Source: Halanaerobiales bacterium
GTDB taxonomy: Bacteria; Bacillota; Halanaerobiia; Halanaerobiales; DTU029
Assembly: GCA_022360715.1 (NCBI GenBank)
Contig: JAKSCG010000018.1
Span: 1-45,643, forward strand
Reading direction: 5' to 3'
DNA length: 45,643 bases
Position numbers and translations under genes: made by a program. The notes under the pieces were generated by a model. It saw only the letters and a list, made by a program, of their open reading frames with translations, made no database searches and had not been told where the DNA came from. This document shows positions 9,057 to 17,544 of the stretch, piece after piece. Positions within the stretch are counted from its first letter, which is position 1. Each line of letters begins with the position of its first letter.

Positions 9057-10187
9057 TTATGAAGAAAATGGGTCTGCTGCATCTCTGGCTCCATCACCAA
9101 AGAAATTAAAGGCTAAAACTGCTACAATTACATACAATCCGGGAATCATTAGCCAGGGATACTGTAAAACTACATCAACACGCTGAGCACTCTGTAGCAA
9201 TACGCCCCAACTGGTCATGGGAGGTTGAATGCCCAGCCCCAGGAAACTCAGCGATGTTTCGGCAAGGATCATGCCGGGAATTGAAAGTGTTCCAACCACA
9301 ATAATATGACTAATTGCATTTGGAAGCATATGCTTAAATATAATATGAGCATCAGAGGAGCCAATAGCTTTTGCGGCAAGAGTATACTCCTCTTCTCGAT
9401 ATGATAACACCTTAGCCCTGATCTGACGGGCTAAACCAGTCCAGTTTTTTAAAGAAAGAATGATCGATATAGCAAAAAATATTTTAATTGACGACCATTC
9501 CATCGGTAAAGCAGCTGCTAGAGCTGCCCATAACGGTATACTTGGAAAAGACATCAAAAATTCGATAACCCGCTGAATAAGATTATCGATTATTCCGCCG
9601 AAATATCCGGATATGGTTCCAAAAACAGAACCGATAATCATAGTAAGGATAACTCCCACCAGACCGACAGTCAGGGATATTCTTCCCCCAAATATAATTC
9701 GTGAATACAGATCCCTGCCCAATTGATCTGTACCAAATATAAAAAACGGTTGATCAGGATCTTTTAAGCTAAATAAATGTATATTAGTTTCCAGTAGACC
9801 AAATATTTTATAATTATACCCTCTGGTGAAAAAATAGATTGGATTTATCTTTTCCTTATCATATTCATATTTCCACTGAAATGTATCAGGGTCTAATTCC
9901 CCTTTCAGACCATATACAAAGGGTCGAAGATGAAAATTGCCTTCGGCATCAATAAAATGAAAGGTTTGAGGTGGGGTGTACATGTAATCTTCATGCTGTT
10001 CAGTATAATCATAAGTTGAAAAAAAACCTGGAAAAAATACAGTTACTATATAAAAAATCATAATAATAATCCCACCGAAAATAGCCCGACGGTTTTTAAC
10101 AAATTTTCTTTTCTTTAATTGCCATTGTGTAACTGTCTTAAATTTATCCTCATTATAAATTTTATTTTCTTCAACTAATTCTTGCAT
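9057..10187 (-). CDS. ABC transporter permease, OppC/DppC type
   Basis: Inner-membrane subunit of the region A importer, 376 aa. The N-terminal OppC_N helix (KNRRAIFGGIIIMIFYIVTVFF) is followed by a long extracytoplasmic insert (about residues 60-155), the motif FGTDQLGRDLYSRIIFGGRISL typical of DppC, then five hydrophobic segments. The EAA loop contacting the ATPases is EEYTLAAKAIGSSDAHIIFKHMLPN. The start has GAGGTG upstream and lies 14 bp after the OppB stop, so the two are co-translated. Confidence 0.93.
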   Translation of the reverse strand: MQELVEENKIYNEDKFKTVTQWQLKKRKFVKNRRAIFGGIIIMIFYIVTVFFPGFFSTYDYTEQHEDYMYTPPQTFHFIDAEGNFHLRPFVYGLKGELDPDTFQWKYEYDKEKINPIYFFTRGYNYKIFGLLETNIHLFSLKDPDQPFFIFGTDQLGRDLYSRIIFGGRISLTVGLVGVILTMIIGSVFGTISGYFGGIIDNLIQRVIEFLMSFPSIPLWAALAAALPMEWSSIKIFFAISIILSLKNWTGLARQIRAKVLSYREEEYTLAAKAIGSSDAHIIFKHMLPNAISHIIVVGTLSIPGMILAETSLSFLGLGIQPPMTSWGVLLQSAQRVDVVLQYPWLMIPGLYVIVAVLAFNFFGDGARDAADPFSS

Positions 10188-10201
10188 CGCTACCGCTCAC
10201 C

Positions 10202-11185
10202 TCATTCATACTTTATTCTGGGGTCCACCCAGGCCAAAAGAATATCTGCTACTAAATTTCCAATGATTAATAATATCGATAAAAACATCAAAAATGAGCC
10301 GGCTAAAAACATGTCCTGGGATCTTAAGGCCCGGAAATAAAGTGGCCCGGTTGTCGGTAAATTTAATACAATTGCAGTAACCGTACTACCGGAGATAATA
10401 GCGGGCAAGCTCATCCCGAGGGTCATGATTAAAGGATGAAGGGCATTCCTTACGGCATGTTTATATATTACCACTAACTCACTAAGACCTTTCGCTCGAG
10501 CTGTTTGAATATACTGTTGATTAAGTATATCCAGCAGATTCCCCCTCATAACTCGAATTAACCCGGCTGTACCAGCAGTCCCCACAACTACGATCGGAAT
10601 CCAGAGGTGCTTGAACAAATCTATTAACTTGGCAAAACTCATCGGTGCATCGGCAAAGGCGTCAGAAAACAATCCACCAATAGGTTGGTTAAAATAAACA
10701 GCACCAATAACCATAAATATTAATGCTAACAAAAAATTAGGAATAGATAGACCTAAAAAGCCGATGAAAGTAAAAATATTATCACCAATTTTATATTGAT
10801 GGGTTGCAGAATAAATACCTATAGGTATCGCCACTAACCAGGTAAACAACATTGTTCCCAGTGAAATTAGCACAGTATAACCCAGACGGGGACCGATTAA
10901 TTCACGAACAGGTACATCATATATGAAAGACATTCCAAAATCACCTTTAACAAAATTACTAATCCAGATCCAGTATTGTTCATAAAGGGATTTATCAAGC
11001 CCATATCGTCTTTTTAAACCTTCTATTTGTTCAACAGAAGTTGTGCCACCCTTACTCTGTAACTCTGCTATTTTAACATCAAGGTAAGTTCCTGGTGGTA
11101 GATTAATAATAATAAAACCAAAGATAGATACAAATATTATTGTTATCATCATATATATTAATCGACGGGTAATAAAAGCCAGCAT
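10202..11185 (-). CDS. ABC transporter permease, OppB/DppB type
   Basis: Second membrane subunit, 327 aa with about six hydrophobic segments. The N-terminus MLAFITRRLIYMMITIIFVSIFGFIIIN is typical, as are RYGLDKSLYEQYWIWISNFVKGDFGMSF, the EAA loop QQYIQTARAKGLSELVVIYKHAVRNAL and the C-terminal DPRIKYE. Start is 29 bp after the OppF stop. It pairs with the OppC-type subunit to form the channel for the family-5 binding protein. Confidence 0.94.
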   Translation of the reverse strand: MLAFITRRLIYMMITIIFVSIFGFIIINLPPGTYLDVKIAELQSKGGTTSVEQIEGLKRRYGLDKSLYEQYWIWISNFVKGDFGMSFIYDVPVRELIGPRLGYTVLISLGTMLFTWLVAIPIGIYSATHQYKIGDNIFTFIGFLGLSIPNFLLALIFMVIGAVYFNQPIGGLFSDAFADAPMSFAKLIDLFKHLWIPIVVVGTAGTAGLIRVMRGNLLDILNQQYIQTARAKGLSELVVIYKHAVRNALHPLIMTLGMSLPAIISGSTVTAIVLNLPTTGPLYFRALRSQDMFLAGSFLMFLSILLIIGNLVADILLAWVDPRIKYE

Positions 11186-11214
11186 ATTAAGACCTCCTTT
11201 TATTTCTTATCTAA

Positions 11215-12261
11215 CTAAACAAATATCTCGCTATTGCTTTTTCTGCTTTGAATTCCGTTTAAATGTAATTCGTTTTGACGATGGCAGGAAACATAATGAT
11301 TATCAAAGCCATCTGCTTCTATAAGCTGTGGCTCATTCAGTATACATTCCTCTGTTGCATATTTACACCTTGGATGAAAGTTGCATCCCTGTGGGGGATT
11401 AGAAGGGTCTGGCACTTTTCCCTCTAGCGGCAAACGCATTTGAGAAGAACGTGGATCAGCCACTGGTATTGACCGTAATAATGCTTCTGTATATGGGTGC
11501 TTTGGGTTTATATAAATATCATTTGTTTCAGCAATTTCAACAATTTTTCCCAGATACATTACCATTACCCGATCACTAATGTATTCTACTACACTTAAAT
11601 CATGAACTATGAAGAGATAGGTTAAATCAAATTCCTGTTGTAAATCTGACAATAGGTTTAAAACCTGGGCCTGTACAGATACATCTAAAGCAGATACAGG
11701 CTCATCACATACGATAAGTTGGGGATTTAAGGCCAAAGCCCGGGCTATTCCAATCCGCTGCCGCTGGCCACCACTAAATTCATGGGGATAACGGTTCATC
11801 TGATAACCCTGCAAACCCACTTTTTCCAGGAGTTCCATGACTTTTTCAGTTCTCTGCTTTTTAGTTCCAATTTTTTGCACATCCAGTGGTTCAGCTATTA
11901 TGTCTCTTACGGACATTCGTGAGTCCAGCGAAGAAAATGGGTCCTGAAATATAATTTGGATATCTCTTCTTAACTCATTTAATACCTTGCGCTTTAATTT
12001 TAATAAATCTATCATAGTACCGTCTTTGTTGAATTTTATACTACCTGATGTCGGCTCTATTAATCTAATAATGGAACGTCCACTAGTTGATTTTCCACAA
12101 CCGCTCTCGCCAACAAGTCCTAAGATTTCACCCTTACGAATAGAGAAACTAACTCCATCAACCGCTTTTACATGTCCGACAACTCTTTTAAAAAAACCTT
12201 TTTTAATCGGAAAATACTTTTTTAAATTTTTAACTTCTAAGATAATTTGATTATCTTTCAA
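11215..12261 (-). CDS. ABC transporter ATPase, OppF/DppF type
   Basis: Nucleotide-binding subunit, 348 aa. Walker [11 protein letters not shown]-loop in [10 protein letters not shown], signature [15 protein letters not shown], Walker B LIVCDEP, D-loop SALD, and the switch histidine in FIVHDLSVV. The C-terminal oligopeptide/dipeptide-type extension has the cysteine cluster [15 protein letters not shown], which in this family can bind an iron-sulfur cluster. It starts with TTG, whose TTGA overlaps the OppD stop by 4 nt, so the two are translationally coupled. The two different ATPases form a heterodimer. Confidence 0.94.
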   Translation of the reverse strand: MKDNQIILEVKNLKKYFPIKKGFFKRVVGHVKAVDGVSFSIRKGEILGLVGESGCGKSTSGRSIIRLIEPTSGSIKFNKDGTMIDLLKLKRKVLNELRRDIQIIFQDPFSSLDSRMSVRDIIAEPLDVQKIGTKKQRTEKVMELLEKVGLQGYQMNRYPHEFSGGQRQRIGIARALALNPQLIVCDEPVSALDVSVQAQVLNLLSDLQQEFDLTYLFIVHDLSVVEYISDRVMVMYLGKIVEIAETNDIYINPKHPYTEALLRSIPVADPRSSQMRLPLEGKVPDPSNPPQGCNFHPRCKYATEECILNEPQLIEADGFDNHYVSCHRQNELHLNGIQSRKSNSEIFV

Positions 12262-13265
12262 TGGGTCACCTCCTCTACATCATCATAAAGCCAACATTTG
12301 CAATAATGTTCCTCAGTAATCATAAAATTAGGCGGCTCCTTTACCCGACAGATATCTTTGGCACAAGGACAACGAGGTGCAAAATAACAGCCCGCGGGTA
12401 AACATAGTAAATTAGGCACTGAGCCTTCTATTGGGATTAGCCTCTTTTTTTGACCCAGAATTGGTATAGACCTCAAAAGCCCCTGTGTATAGGGATGTTT
12501 AGGATTATAAAAAATATCATCAGTACTGGCCTCTTCTACAATTTTACCTGTATACATAACGATCACCCGGTCGGTCATTTCACCAATAACTCCCAAATCA
12601 TGAGTTATAATCATGATCGACATTTTAAACTTATCCTGTAATTCTCTCATCAGATTGAGAATCTGAGCTTCTATAGTTACATCCAGGGCAGTTGTCGGCT
12701 CATCAGCTATCAGCAGTTTTGGTTCACAGGATAATGCAATTGCAATCATAATCCTCTGCCTCATACCACCACTTAACTCATGGGGATATTCATCAATCCT
12801 TTTTTCTGGAGCTGAAATTCTAACATGTTTTAACATTTCAATAGCTTTTTCTCTAGCATCTTTTTTGGAAACTTTTTGATGAAGTCTTATCGACTCCATA
12901 ATCTGCTCACCTACTGTATAAACAGGATTTAATGATGTCATTGGCTCTTGAAATATCATAGCGATATCATTACCTCGTATACTTCTTATTTCCTTTGCAC
13001 GGGGATCTAAAGAGGTAATATCAATCACGTTGCCATCAGCATTATAGTTAATAGTTCCTCCAAAAATTTTACCCCTGGGTTGAGGAAGCAATGACATGAT
13101 GGAAAGTGCAGTCATGCTCTTACCACAACCACTTTCACCAACAAATCCAACAGTTTCATCTCTCTTCACATTAAAACACACATTATCTACCGCTTTGACT
13201 AGCCCATCATCAGTATCAAAATATGTTTTTAAGTTTTTTACTTCGACCAAAATGTTTTTATTCAT
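12258..13265 (-). CDS. ABC transporter ATPase, OppD/DppD type
   Basis: Nucleotide-binding subunit, 335 aa. Walker [14 protein letters not shown]-loop [19 protein letters not shown], signature [15 protein letters not shown], Walker [13 protein letters not shown], switch histidine in [10 protein letters not shown], and C-terminal cysteines [15 protein letters not shown]. The ATG is preceded by GGGGGAGG. It follows the GntR-type regulator by 76 bp and overlaps OppF by 4 nt. Confidence 0.94.
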   Translation of the reverse strand: MNKNILVEVKNLKTYFDTDDGLVKAVDNVCFNVKRDETVGFVGESGCGKSMTALSIMSLLPQPRGKIFGGTINYNADGNVIDITSLDPRAKEIRSIRGNDIAMIFQEPMTSLNPVYTVGEQIMESIRLHQKVSKKDAREKAIEMLKHVRISAPEKRIDEYPHELSGGMRQRIMIAIALSCEPKLLIADEPTTALDVTIEAQILNLMRELQDKFKMSIMIITHDLGVIGEMTDRVIVMYTGKIVEEASTDDIFYNPKHPYTQGLLRSIPILGQKKRLIPIEGSVPNLLCLPAGCYFAPRCPCAKDICRVKEPPNFMITEEHYCKCWLYDDVEEVTH

Positions 13266-13341
13266 TGCTTTGCCTCCCCCGGTACTATATGCCTAAAGAA
13301 AATCTATGTCAGTCATAGCCTTGTATTTTAAGAAAATAACT

Positions 13342-14445
13342 CTATTTTTTTAATTTTGTTACTGTATCTCTAACAATCAGTTCAGCCGGAACAACTGTTT
13401 TCAAAGAATATTTTCTTTTGTTTGTAATTTTTTCATACAAGAGCTGAGCAGCGATTTTACCGATTTCCAGTTTGCGTACTGACATAGTTGTCAATGCTGG
13501 TTTCATCTGACTGGACATGCTGATATCATCAAAACCAATAACAGAAATATCATCAGGAACATTTAATCCCTGATCTTTTATAGCATTTACGGCACCAATA
13601 GCCAATAAGTCTGATGCTGCAAAAATAGCAGTTGGAGGAATTTTTTCTTTAAGCAAATCAAGAGTTATATTATATCCATCCTCTAACCTCCAATAACTCT
13701 TCCTGATATATGTATGATTAATATCATGGTTTTTTAAGGCCTTAATATATCCCATTTCTCTTATTTCAGATGGAAGGCTTGTTTCGGTACCTCCTATAAA
13801 GGCAATTCTTTTATGGCCATGATCAATCAAATGGTTAACCGCTTCATATGCACCTGTGTCATTATCTATTTCAACAATATCGACTTTAGACGACTTAATT
13901 GATGGACAAACTAAAATAATAGGAATAGAGAATTTTTGCAAATATTTAAAAAAACATATATTATGCAATTCCGCACAGACAATACCATCAGTATTTTCGA
14001 TCGACTCTTCTAATTGTTCGCTAGTAAAATCATTTTCATTAATTGTTCTAATGACACAATGGTAATTATTACTGGTTGCTGCAATTTCAACACCTGCTAA
14101 GATTTCCGGATAGAAAATATCATTTTTTATTGATGAAGTTGATTTTGTTATATCACTATGGACACAGCGAATGTATAATATATTACCTGTTTTTGGTTTT
14201 TTACTTAATTTTTTTTCTGTCACAAAGGTACCTTTACCCGGTTTTCTAATCAATAAGCCATCAGCTACTAACTCGTCGATCGCTTTCCTTATCGTAGTCC
14301 TACTTACCGAATATATATCACATAATTCCCTCTCAGAAGGAATATGTTCATTTGGTAGATATATACCTGCTGCTATCTTTTCAATTATTTTTTTATTTAT
14401 TTGTTTGTAATAAGATTTAGCTGGTTCTTTTTTGATATCCATCAT
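13342..14445 (-). CDS. GntR/LacI-hybrid transcriptional regulator (AraR-like), probable operon repressor
   Basis: A sugar-responsive repressor, 367 aa. Residues about 10-80 are a GntR winged helix-turn-helix (PSERELCDIYSVSRTTIRKAI, then GLLIRKPGKGTFVT). The rest is a LacI-type ligand-binding domain (DNDTGAYEAVNHLIDHGHKRIAFIGG, VPDDISVIGFDD). This architecture is known from B. subtilis AraR. An in-frame TTG lies at 14463, but GGAGAG sits just before the ATG ATG pair at 14445/14442, so I start there. It is the second gene of the region A operon, 40 bp after a sulfatase, and most likely binds the CGGTAATTACCG palindromes at 15954-16229. The effector is unknown; an arabinose-related sugar is plausible. 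Confidence 0.9.
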   Translation of the reverse strand: MMDIKKEPAKSYYKQINKKIIEKIAAGIYLPNEHIPSERELCDIYSVSRTTIRKAIDELVADGLLIRKPGKGTFVTEKKLSKKPKTGNILYIRCVHSDITKSTSSIKNDIFYPEILAGVEIAATSNNYHCVIRTINENDFTSEQLEESIENTDGIVCAELHNICFFKYLQKFSIPIILVCPSIKSSKVDIVEIDNDTGAYEAVNHLIDHGHKRIAFIGGTETSLPSEIREMGYIKALKNHDINHTYIRKSYWRLEDGYNITLDLLKEKIPPTAIFAASDLLAIGAVNAIKDQGLNVPDDISVIGFDDISMSSQMKPALTTMSVRKLEIGKIAAQLLYEKITNKRKYSLKTVVPAELIVRDTVTKLKK

Positions 14446-14485
14446 TTTCTCTCCATTATTCAATTTATTTTTTGTAAAAAATTAA

Positions 14486-15907
14486 TTACAAATTATTTTT
14501 AAAATCTTTAGTAGCTGACCTGATAATAACTCTATCTTTGGTCCAATTATCTCTATAGTAACTAGATTTGTTAAAATCATCATTAATTAATTCCATCTTT
14601 TTCCTTAGGCAGTTTCTGTAATATTCCAATTTATTCTCATGATATGAATTTTCAGCTAAATTTCTCATTTGATAGGGGTCATTTTCGTTATCAAACAAGA
14701 GTTCTTTACCATCTACTCGATACACAGCATAAGTAAATTTTTTATCTCTAACTGCTCTCCACTCATGTCCATCCTCCCAGACCGCACAGGCACCTGTATT
14801 TTGTAATAAAGCTACCTCCGGTTCCGGACCTTCTTCTCCCAATAGAATATGACTTATGTCCATCCCTTCTACTTGATCAGAAACTGGTAAATCCAGCATG
14901 GATAACACTGTCGGCATTATATCAACTGTATTTAAACAGACATCTGAATTGGTACCGGCTTTGATCTTACCTGGCCATCTTATCAGAAAAGGAATGCGAA
15001 TTGATTCTTCATAAAAAATATTTTTTTTCATTCTCCCTTGGGCTCCAAACATCTCACCATGATCAGATGTAAATATTATGATAGATTCTTCATTTAAATC
15101 CAGTCTGTCAACTGTTGCTAATAATCTACCCAGATTCCAATCAAGATTAGCTGTCATCGCATAATATACTCTCATCCACTCCTGTATTTTAGCCGAATCT
15201 TTATCTATATTTGACCAACTATCTCCATATGGATCCTTTTTTAAAGAATAGTTGGGAGGAATAGGAAATTCAGTATCCTTAAACTGGTCATAAAATTGAT
15301 CAGGCACATTTTTTTTAACCCAGGGATCATGTGGTGTACCATAGGACAAAAAGAGTGCAAATGGTTGATCTTCACTACTTGCTTTTTGTAAATATTCGAT
15401 AGCGAGGTCTGTTTGACCATCAGGTTCATAGCCAGCCAGAGTTATTTTTTCAGGTTTATCTTGATAATAGTACCCATCATAATAAAGATGATGAAAATTA
15501 TAAGCTGCCCAGTATCCATCAAAACCCAATCTATTTCTTCCTGGGGGAATATAGGAATTTTTAAGGGCATCATGATTTCCATACTCATTCGCGTATAAAT
15601 GCCATTTACCGATATATGCAGTATCATATCCTCCCTCGTCTAATCCATGAGCTAAACATTTATGATCAGGATTCATTCTTAATTCATTAATAACCATACC
15701 AGTGCTGGTAGTATACTTGCCAGTAAACAGAGAAGCGCGATAAGCACTACATACTGGATGTCCGGAGATGGCATTACAAAGATCGATACCTTCTTCCGCC
15801 AATAAATCAATATTGGGCGTATGAGCATTTTTGTCACCAGCATAGCCACATGATTGATATCTAAGTTGATCGGCAAAAACAAATATCAAGTTTGGTCTTC
15901 GCTTCAT
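14486..15907 (-). CDS. Type I sulfatase with C-x-A-x-R activation motif, cytoplasmic
   Basis: First gene of the region A operon, 473 aa, sulfatase family S1. The activation site reads C53-S-A-Y-R57, so alanine replaces the usual proline; C-x-(P/A)-x-R is accepted by anaerobic maturases. Metal ligands: Asp13 in FVFADQLRYQ and the pair in IIFTSDHGEMFGAQG. FLSYGTPHDPW and IRWPGKIKAGT are further family signatures. No signal peptide. I start at the ATG at 15907, which has AAAGGAG upstream, rather than the longer frame from 15937. It stands head to head with the maturase gene and is preceded by two promoters with operators. Confidence 0.92.
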   Translation of the reverse strand: MKRRPNLIFVFADQLRYQSCGYAGDKNAHTPNIDLLAEEGIDLCNAISGHPVCSAYRASLFTGKYTTSTGMVINELRMNPDHKCLAHGLDEGGYDTAYIGKWHLYANEYGNHDALKNSYIPPGRNRLGFDGYWAAYNFHHLYYDGYYYQDKPEKITLAGYEPDGQTDLAIEYLQKASSEDQPFALFLSYGTPHDPWVKKNVPDQFYDQFKDTEFPIPPNYSLKKDPYGDSWSNIDKDSAKIQEWMRVYYAMTANLDWNLGRLLATVDRLDLNEESIIIFTSDHGEMFGAQGRMKKNIFYEESIRIPFLIRWPGKIKAGTNSDVCLNTVDIMPTVLSMLDLPVSDQVEGMDISHILLGEEGPEPEVALLQNTGACAVWEDGHEWRAVRDKKFTYAVYRVDGKELLFDNENDPYQMRNLAENSYHENKLEYYRNCLRKKMELINDDFNKSSYYRDNWTKDRVIIRSATKDFKNNL

Positions 15908-15953
15908 ATATATCAACTCCTTTAGTATAATCATCATAAAACTTAAAAATTAT

Positions 15954-15965
15954 CGGTAATTACCG
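15954..15965. promoter_or_regulatory. Operator copy 1, perfect palindrome
   Basis: CGGTAATTACCG, a perfect 12-bp palindrome. It covers the start point expected for the proximal promoter of the sulfatase operon, a position where a bound repressor would block transcription. GntR-type regulators typically bind GT...AC palindromes. Confidence 0.7.
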
Positions 15966-15968
15966 GTC

Positions 15969-15996
15969 TTTATATAAAATCAAAAGCTTTTACCAA
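15969..15996 (-). promoter_or_regulatory. Proximal promoter of the region A operon
   Basis: TTGGTA (15991-15996), 16-bp spacer, TATAAA (15969-15974) on the minus strand. The start point would fall within operator copy 1, giving a leader of about 55 nt before the sulfatase ATG. Confidence 0.5.
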
Positions 15997-16073
15997 CTTA
16001 TTAGATTATTTAATTGATATATATACACTTATTAAGTAAAATCAAACCTTTTATCATAATAAATCATATATAC

Positions 16074-16085
16074 CGGTTATTACCG
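16074..16085. promoter_or_regulatory. Operator copy 2
   Basis: CGGTTATTACCG, one mismatch from a perfect palindrome, with the same TATATACC flank as copy 3. It overlaps the start point predicted for the distal operon promoter. Its centre is 120 bp from that of copy 1 and 144 bp from that of copy 3, so looping between sites is possible. Confidence 0.68.
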
Positions 16086-16094
16086 ATTACTTAT

Positions 16095-16123
16095 ATAATA
16101 CATTAAATATTTTATAAAGTCAA
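16095..16123 (-). promoter_or_regulatory. Distal promoter of the region A operon
   Basis: TTGACT (16118-16123), 17-bp spacer, TATTAT (16095-16100) on the minus strand. This is the better of the two sulfatase-operon promoters. Transcription would start at about 16088, beside operator copy 2, leaving a leader of about 180 nt. Confidence 0.65.
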
Positions 16124-16217
16124 CATTTTTTAAGTTTTTTTATATTTTAGATTTTTAAGTGTTGTTTAGTCATTGAGGACTTTTCTCTGTTTTTGCTTCC
16201 AAAGACAAGATATATAC

Positions 16218-16229
16218 CGGTAATTACCA
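16218..16229. promoter_or_regulatory. Operator copy 3, upstream of the maturase promoter
   Basis: CGGTAATTACCA, one base from the perfect palindrome of copy 1. It lies 16 bp upstream of the -35 box of the maturase promoter, so it could modulate that promoter or join in a repression loop. The flank TATATACC is shared with copy 2. Confidence 0.65.
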
Positions 16230-16245
16230 GTTTCCTATATAATTC

Positions 16246-16274
16246 TTGCCAAGCTTTATCCCCCATGTTATAAT
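16246..16274 (+). promoter_or_regulatory. Promoter of the sulfatase-maturase gene
   Basis: TTGCCA (16246-16251), 17-bp spacer, TATAAT (16269-16274). The predicted start point is about 38 bp upstream of the ATG. Confidence 0.72.
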
Positions 16275-16318
16275 AATAGATAATTTCAAAGAAAAGGCTT
16301 GCTATTGGGGAGAAAAAA

Positions 16319-17443
16319 ATGAATGCATTAAGTATCATGATTAAGCCCGCATCAGGCAACTGTAACCTGCGGTGTAAGTATTGTTTCTATCATGACCTTG
16401 CTAATAAGCGCGACATTATAAATTACGGGATGATGAGTGAGCAAACTTTAAAAATAATCGTACAAAAGGCTTTTGCCACCAAGGCCAAGACTATTTACTT
16501 TGCCTTTCAAGGTGGTGAGCCCACCTTAAGGGGATTACCCTTCTTCCGTAAATTTGCCAGCTTTATTAACCAATATAATCAAAAACAGATTCCGGTGCAA
16601 CTGGCTCTGCAAACAAACGGCTTATTAATTGATCAAGAGTGGACCAGGTTTTTTAAGGAAAATCATTTTTTAATTGGGATCTCTTTAGACGGACCAAAGG
16701 ATATTCATGATTTAAACAGACTTAATCCGCAAATGAAAAGTACTTTCAACCAAATACTTAAAAGTATTGACTTGTTCAATCAGGCTCCAGTAGCTTATAA
16801 CATATTAACTGTTGTGACTAAAAGCGTAGCCAGGCATGCGACCAGAGTCTATAATTTTTTTAAAAAACACAACTTTAAGTTCTTACAATTTATCCCCTGT
16901 TTAGATCAATTAGGTCAACCACAGGGCACACATGCTTATTCTCTCACTGCGCAAGACTATGAAAAATTTCTAAAAACACTTTTTGACTTATGGTACCGTG
17001 ACCTTAGGCAGGGTAAAAAAATCAGTATTAGAATGTTCGATAATATCCTCAACCTGCTATTAGGATATCCGGCAGAAAGTTGCGACCAGATTGGGTATTG
17101 TTCGATTATCCCTACTATTGAGTCCGACGGTTCAGTCTATCCCTGTGATTTCTATGTACTGGATCAATGGAAATTAGGCAATATTAATCAGTCCGATTTT
17201 AAAACAATGATTTCTTCGGCAAAAGCAGAACAATTCAGAGCAACTTCCCGGGTTTTACCGGAATCATGCCGGCAATGTAATTTTTATCAAGTATGTCGAA
17301 GCGGGTGTAGGAGACACAAAGAAGCTGCCGCGATGACCAATTATTTTTGTAGCGCCTATCAAAACTTTTATACTTATAGCCTGCCTAGATTTAGCCAGCT
17401 CGCTCAACAGCTTTCTTATTCACCCTCCTATCCCAGCAGATAA
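16319..17443 (+). CDS. Anaerobic sulfatase-maturating enzyme (anSME), radical SAM/SPASM
   Basis: Oxidises the active-site cysteine or serine of type I sulfatases to formylglycine in the cytoplasm, without oxygen. The protein is 374 aa. The radical-SAM cluster motif is C15-NLR-C19-KY-C22; QGGEPTL follows, and the SPASM part carries C255, C261, C276, C317, C320, C326 and C330 for two auxiliary 4Fe-4S clusters. PCDFY supplies the catalytic Asp277, the same position number I recall for the Clostridium perfringens enzyme. The ATG has GGGGAG upstream. It is divergent from the sulfatase operon, shares its operator region, and is the only maturase in a window that has three Cys-type sulfatases. Confidence 0.95.
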   Translation: MNALSIMIKPASGNCNLRCKYCFYHDLANKRDIINYGMMSEQTLKIIVQKAFATKAKTIYFAFQGGEPTLRGLPFFRKFASFINQYNQKQIPVQLALQTNGLLIDQEWTRFFKENHFLIGISLDGPKDIHDLNRLNPQMKSTFNQILKSIDLFNQAPVAYNILTVVTKSVARHATRVYNFFKKHNFKFLQFIPCLDQLGQPQGTHAYSLTAQDYEKFLKTLFDLWYRDLRQGKKISIRMFDNILNLLLGYPAESCDQIGYCSIIPTIESDGSVYPCDFYVLDQWKLGNINQSDFKTMISSAKAEQFRATSRVLPESCRQCNFYQVCRSGCRRHKEAAAMTNYFCSAYQNFYTYSLPRFSQLAQQLSYSPSYPSR

Positions 17444-17471
17444 CTACTTAAATATTTTTTGAAACTCATCT

Positions 17472-17507
17472 AGCCCCCAAGTTTTAAACTTGGGGGCTTC
17501 ACTTTTT
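17472..17507 (+). terminator. Rho-independent terminator of the maturase gene
   Basis: Near-perfect hairpin AGCCCCCAAGTTT / AAACTTGGGGGCT (17472-17498), followed on the plus strand by TCACTTTTT. It lies between convergent genes and may partly act in the other direction too. Confidence 0.88.
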
Positions 17508-17544
17508 AGACGAAAGGCTGCTGTTACTCTATTTATTTAACTGG

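Noticed and set aside
15241-15882. Several 60-67-codon open frames antisense or alternate-frame to the first sulfatase
   Set aside because: They are shadows in other frames of a well-supported sulfatase gene and have no ribosome sites or family features.
16147-16359. 70-codon minus-strand open frame across the maturase promoter and start
   Set aside because: It overlaps the promoter, an operator and the first codons of the maturase, and its composition is that of antisense AT-rich DNA.
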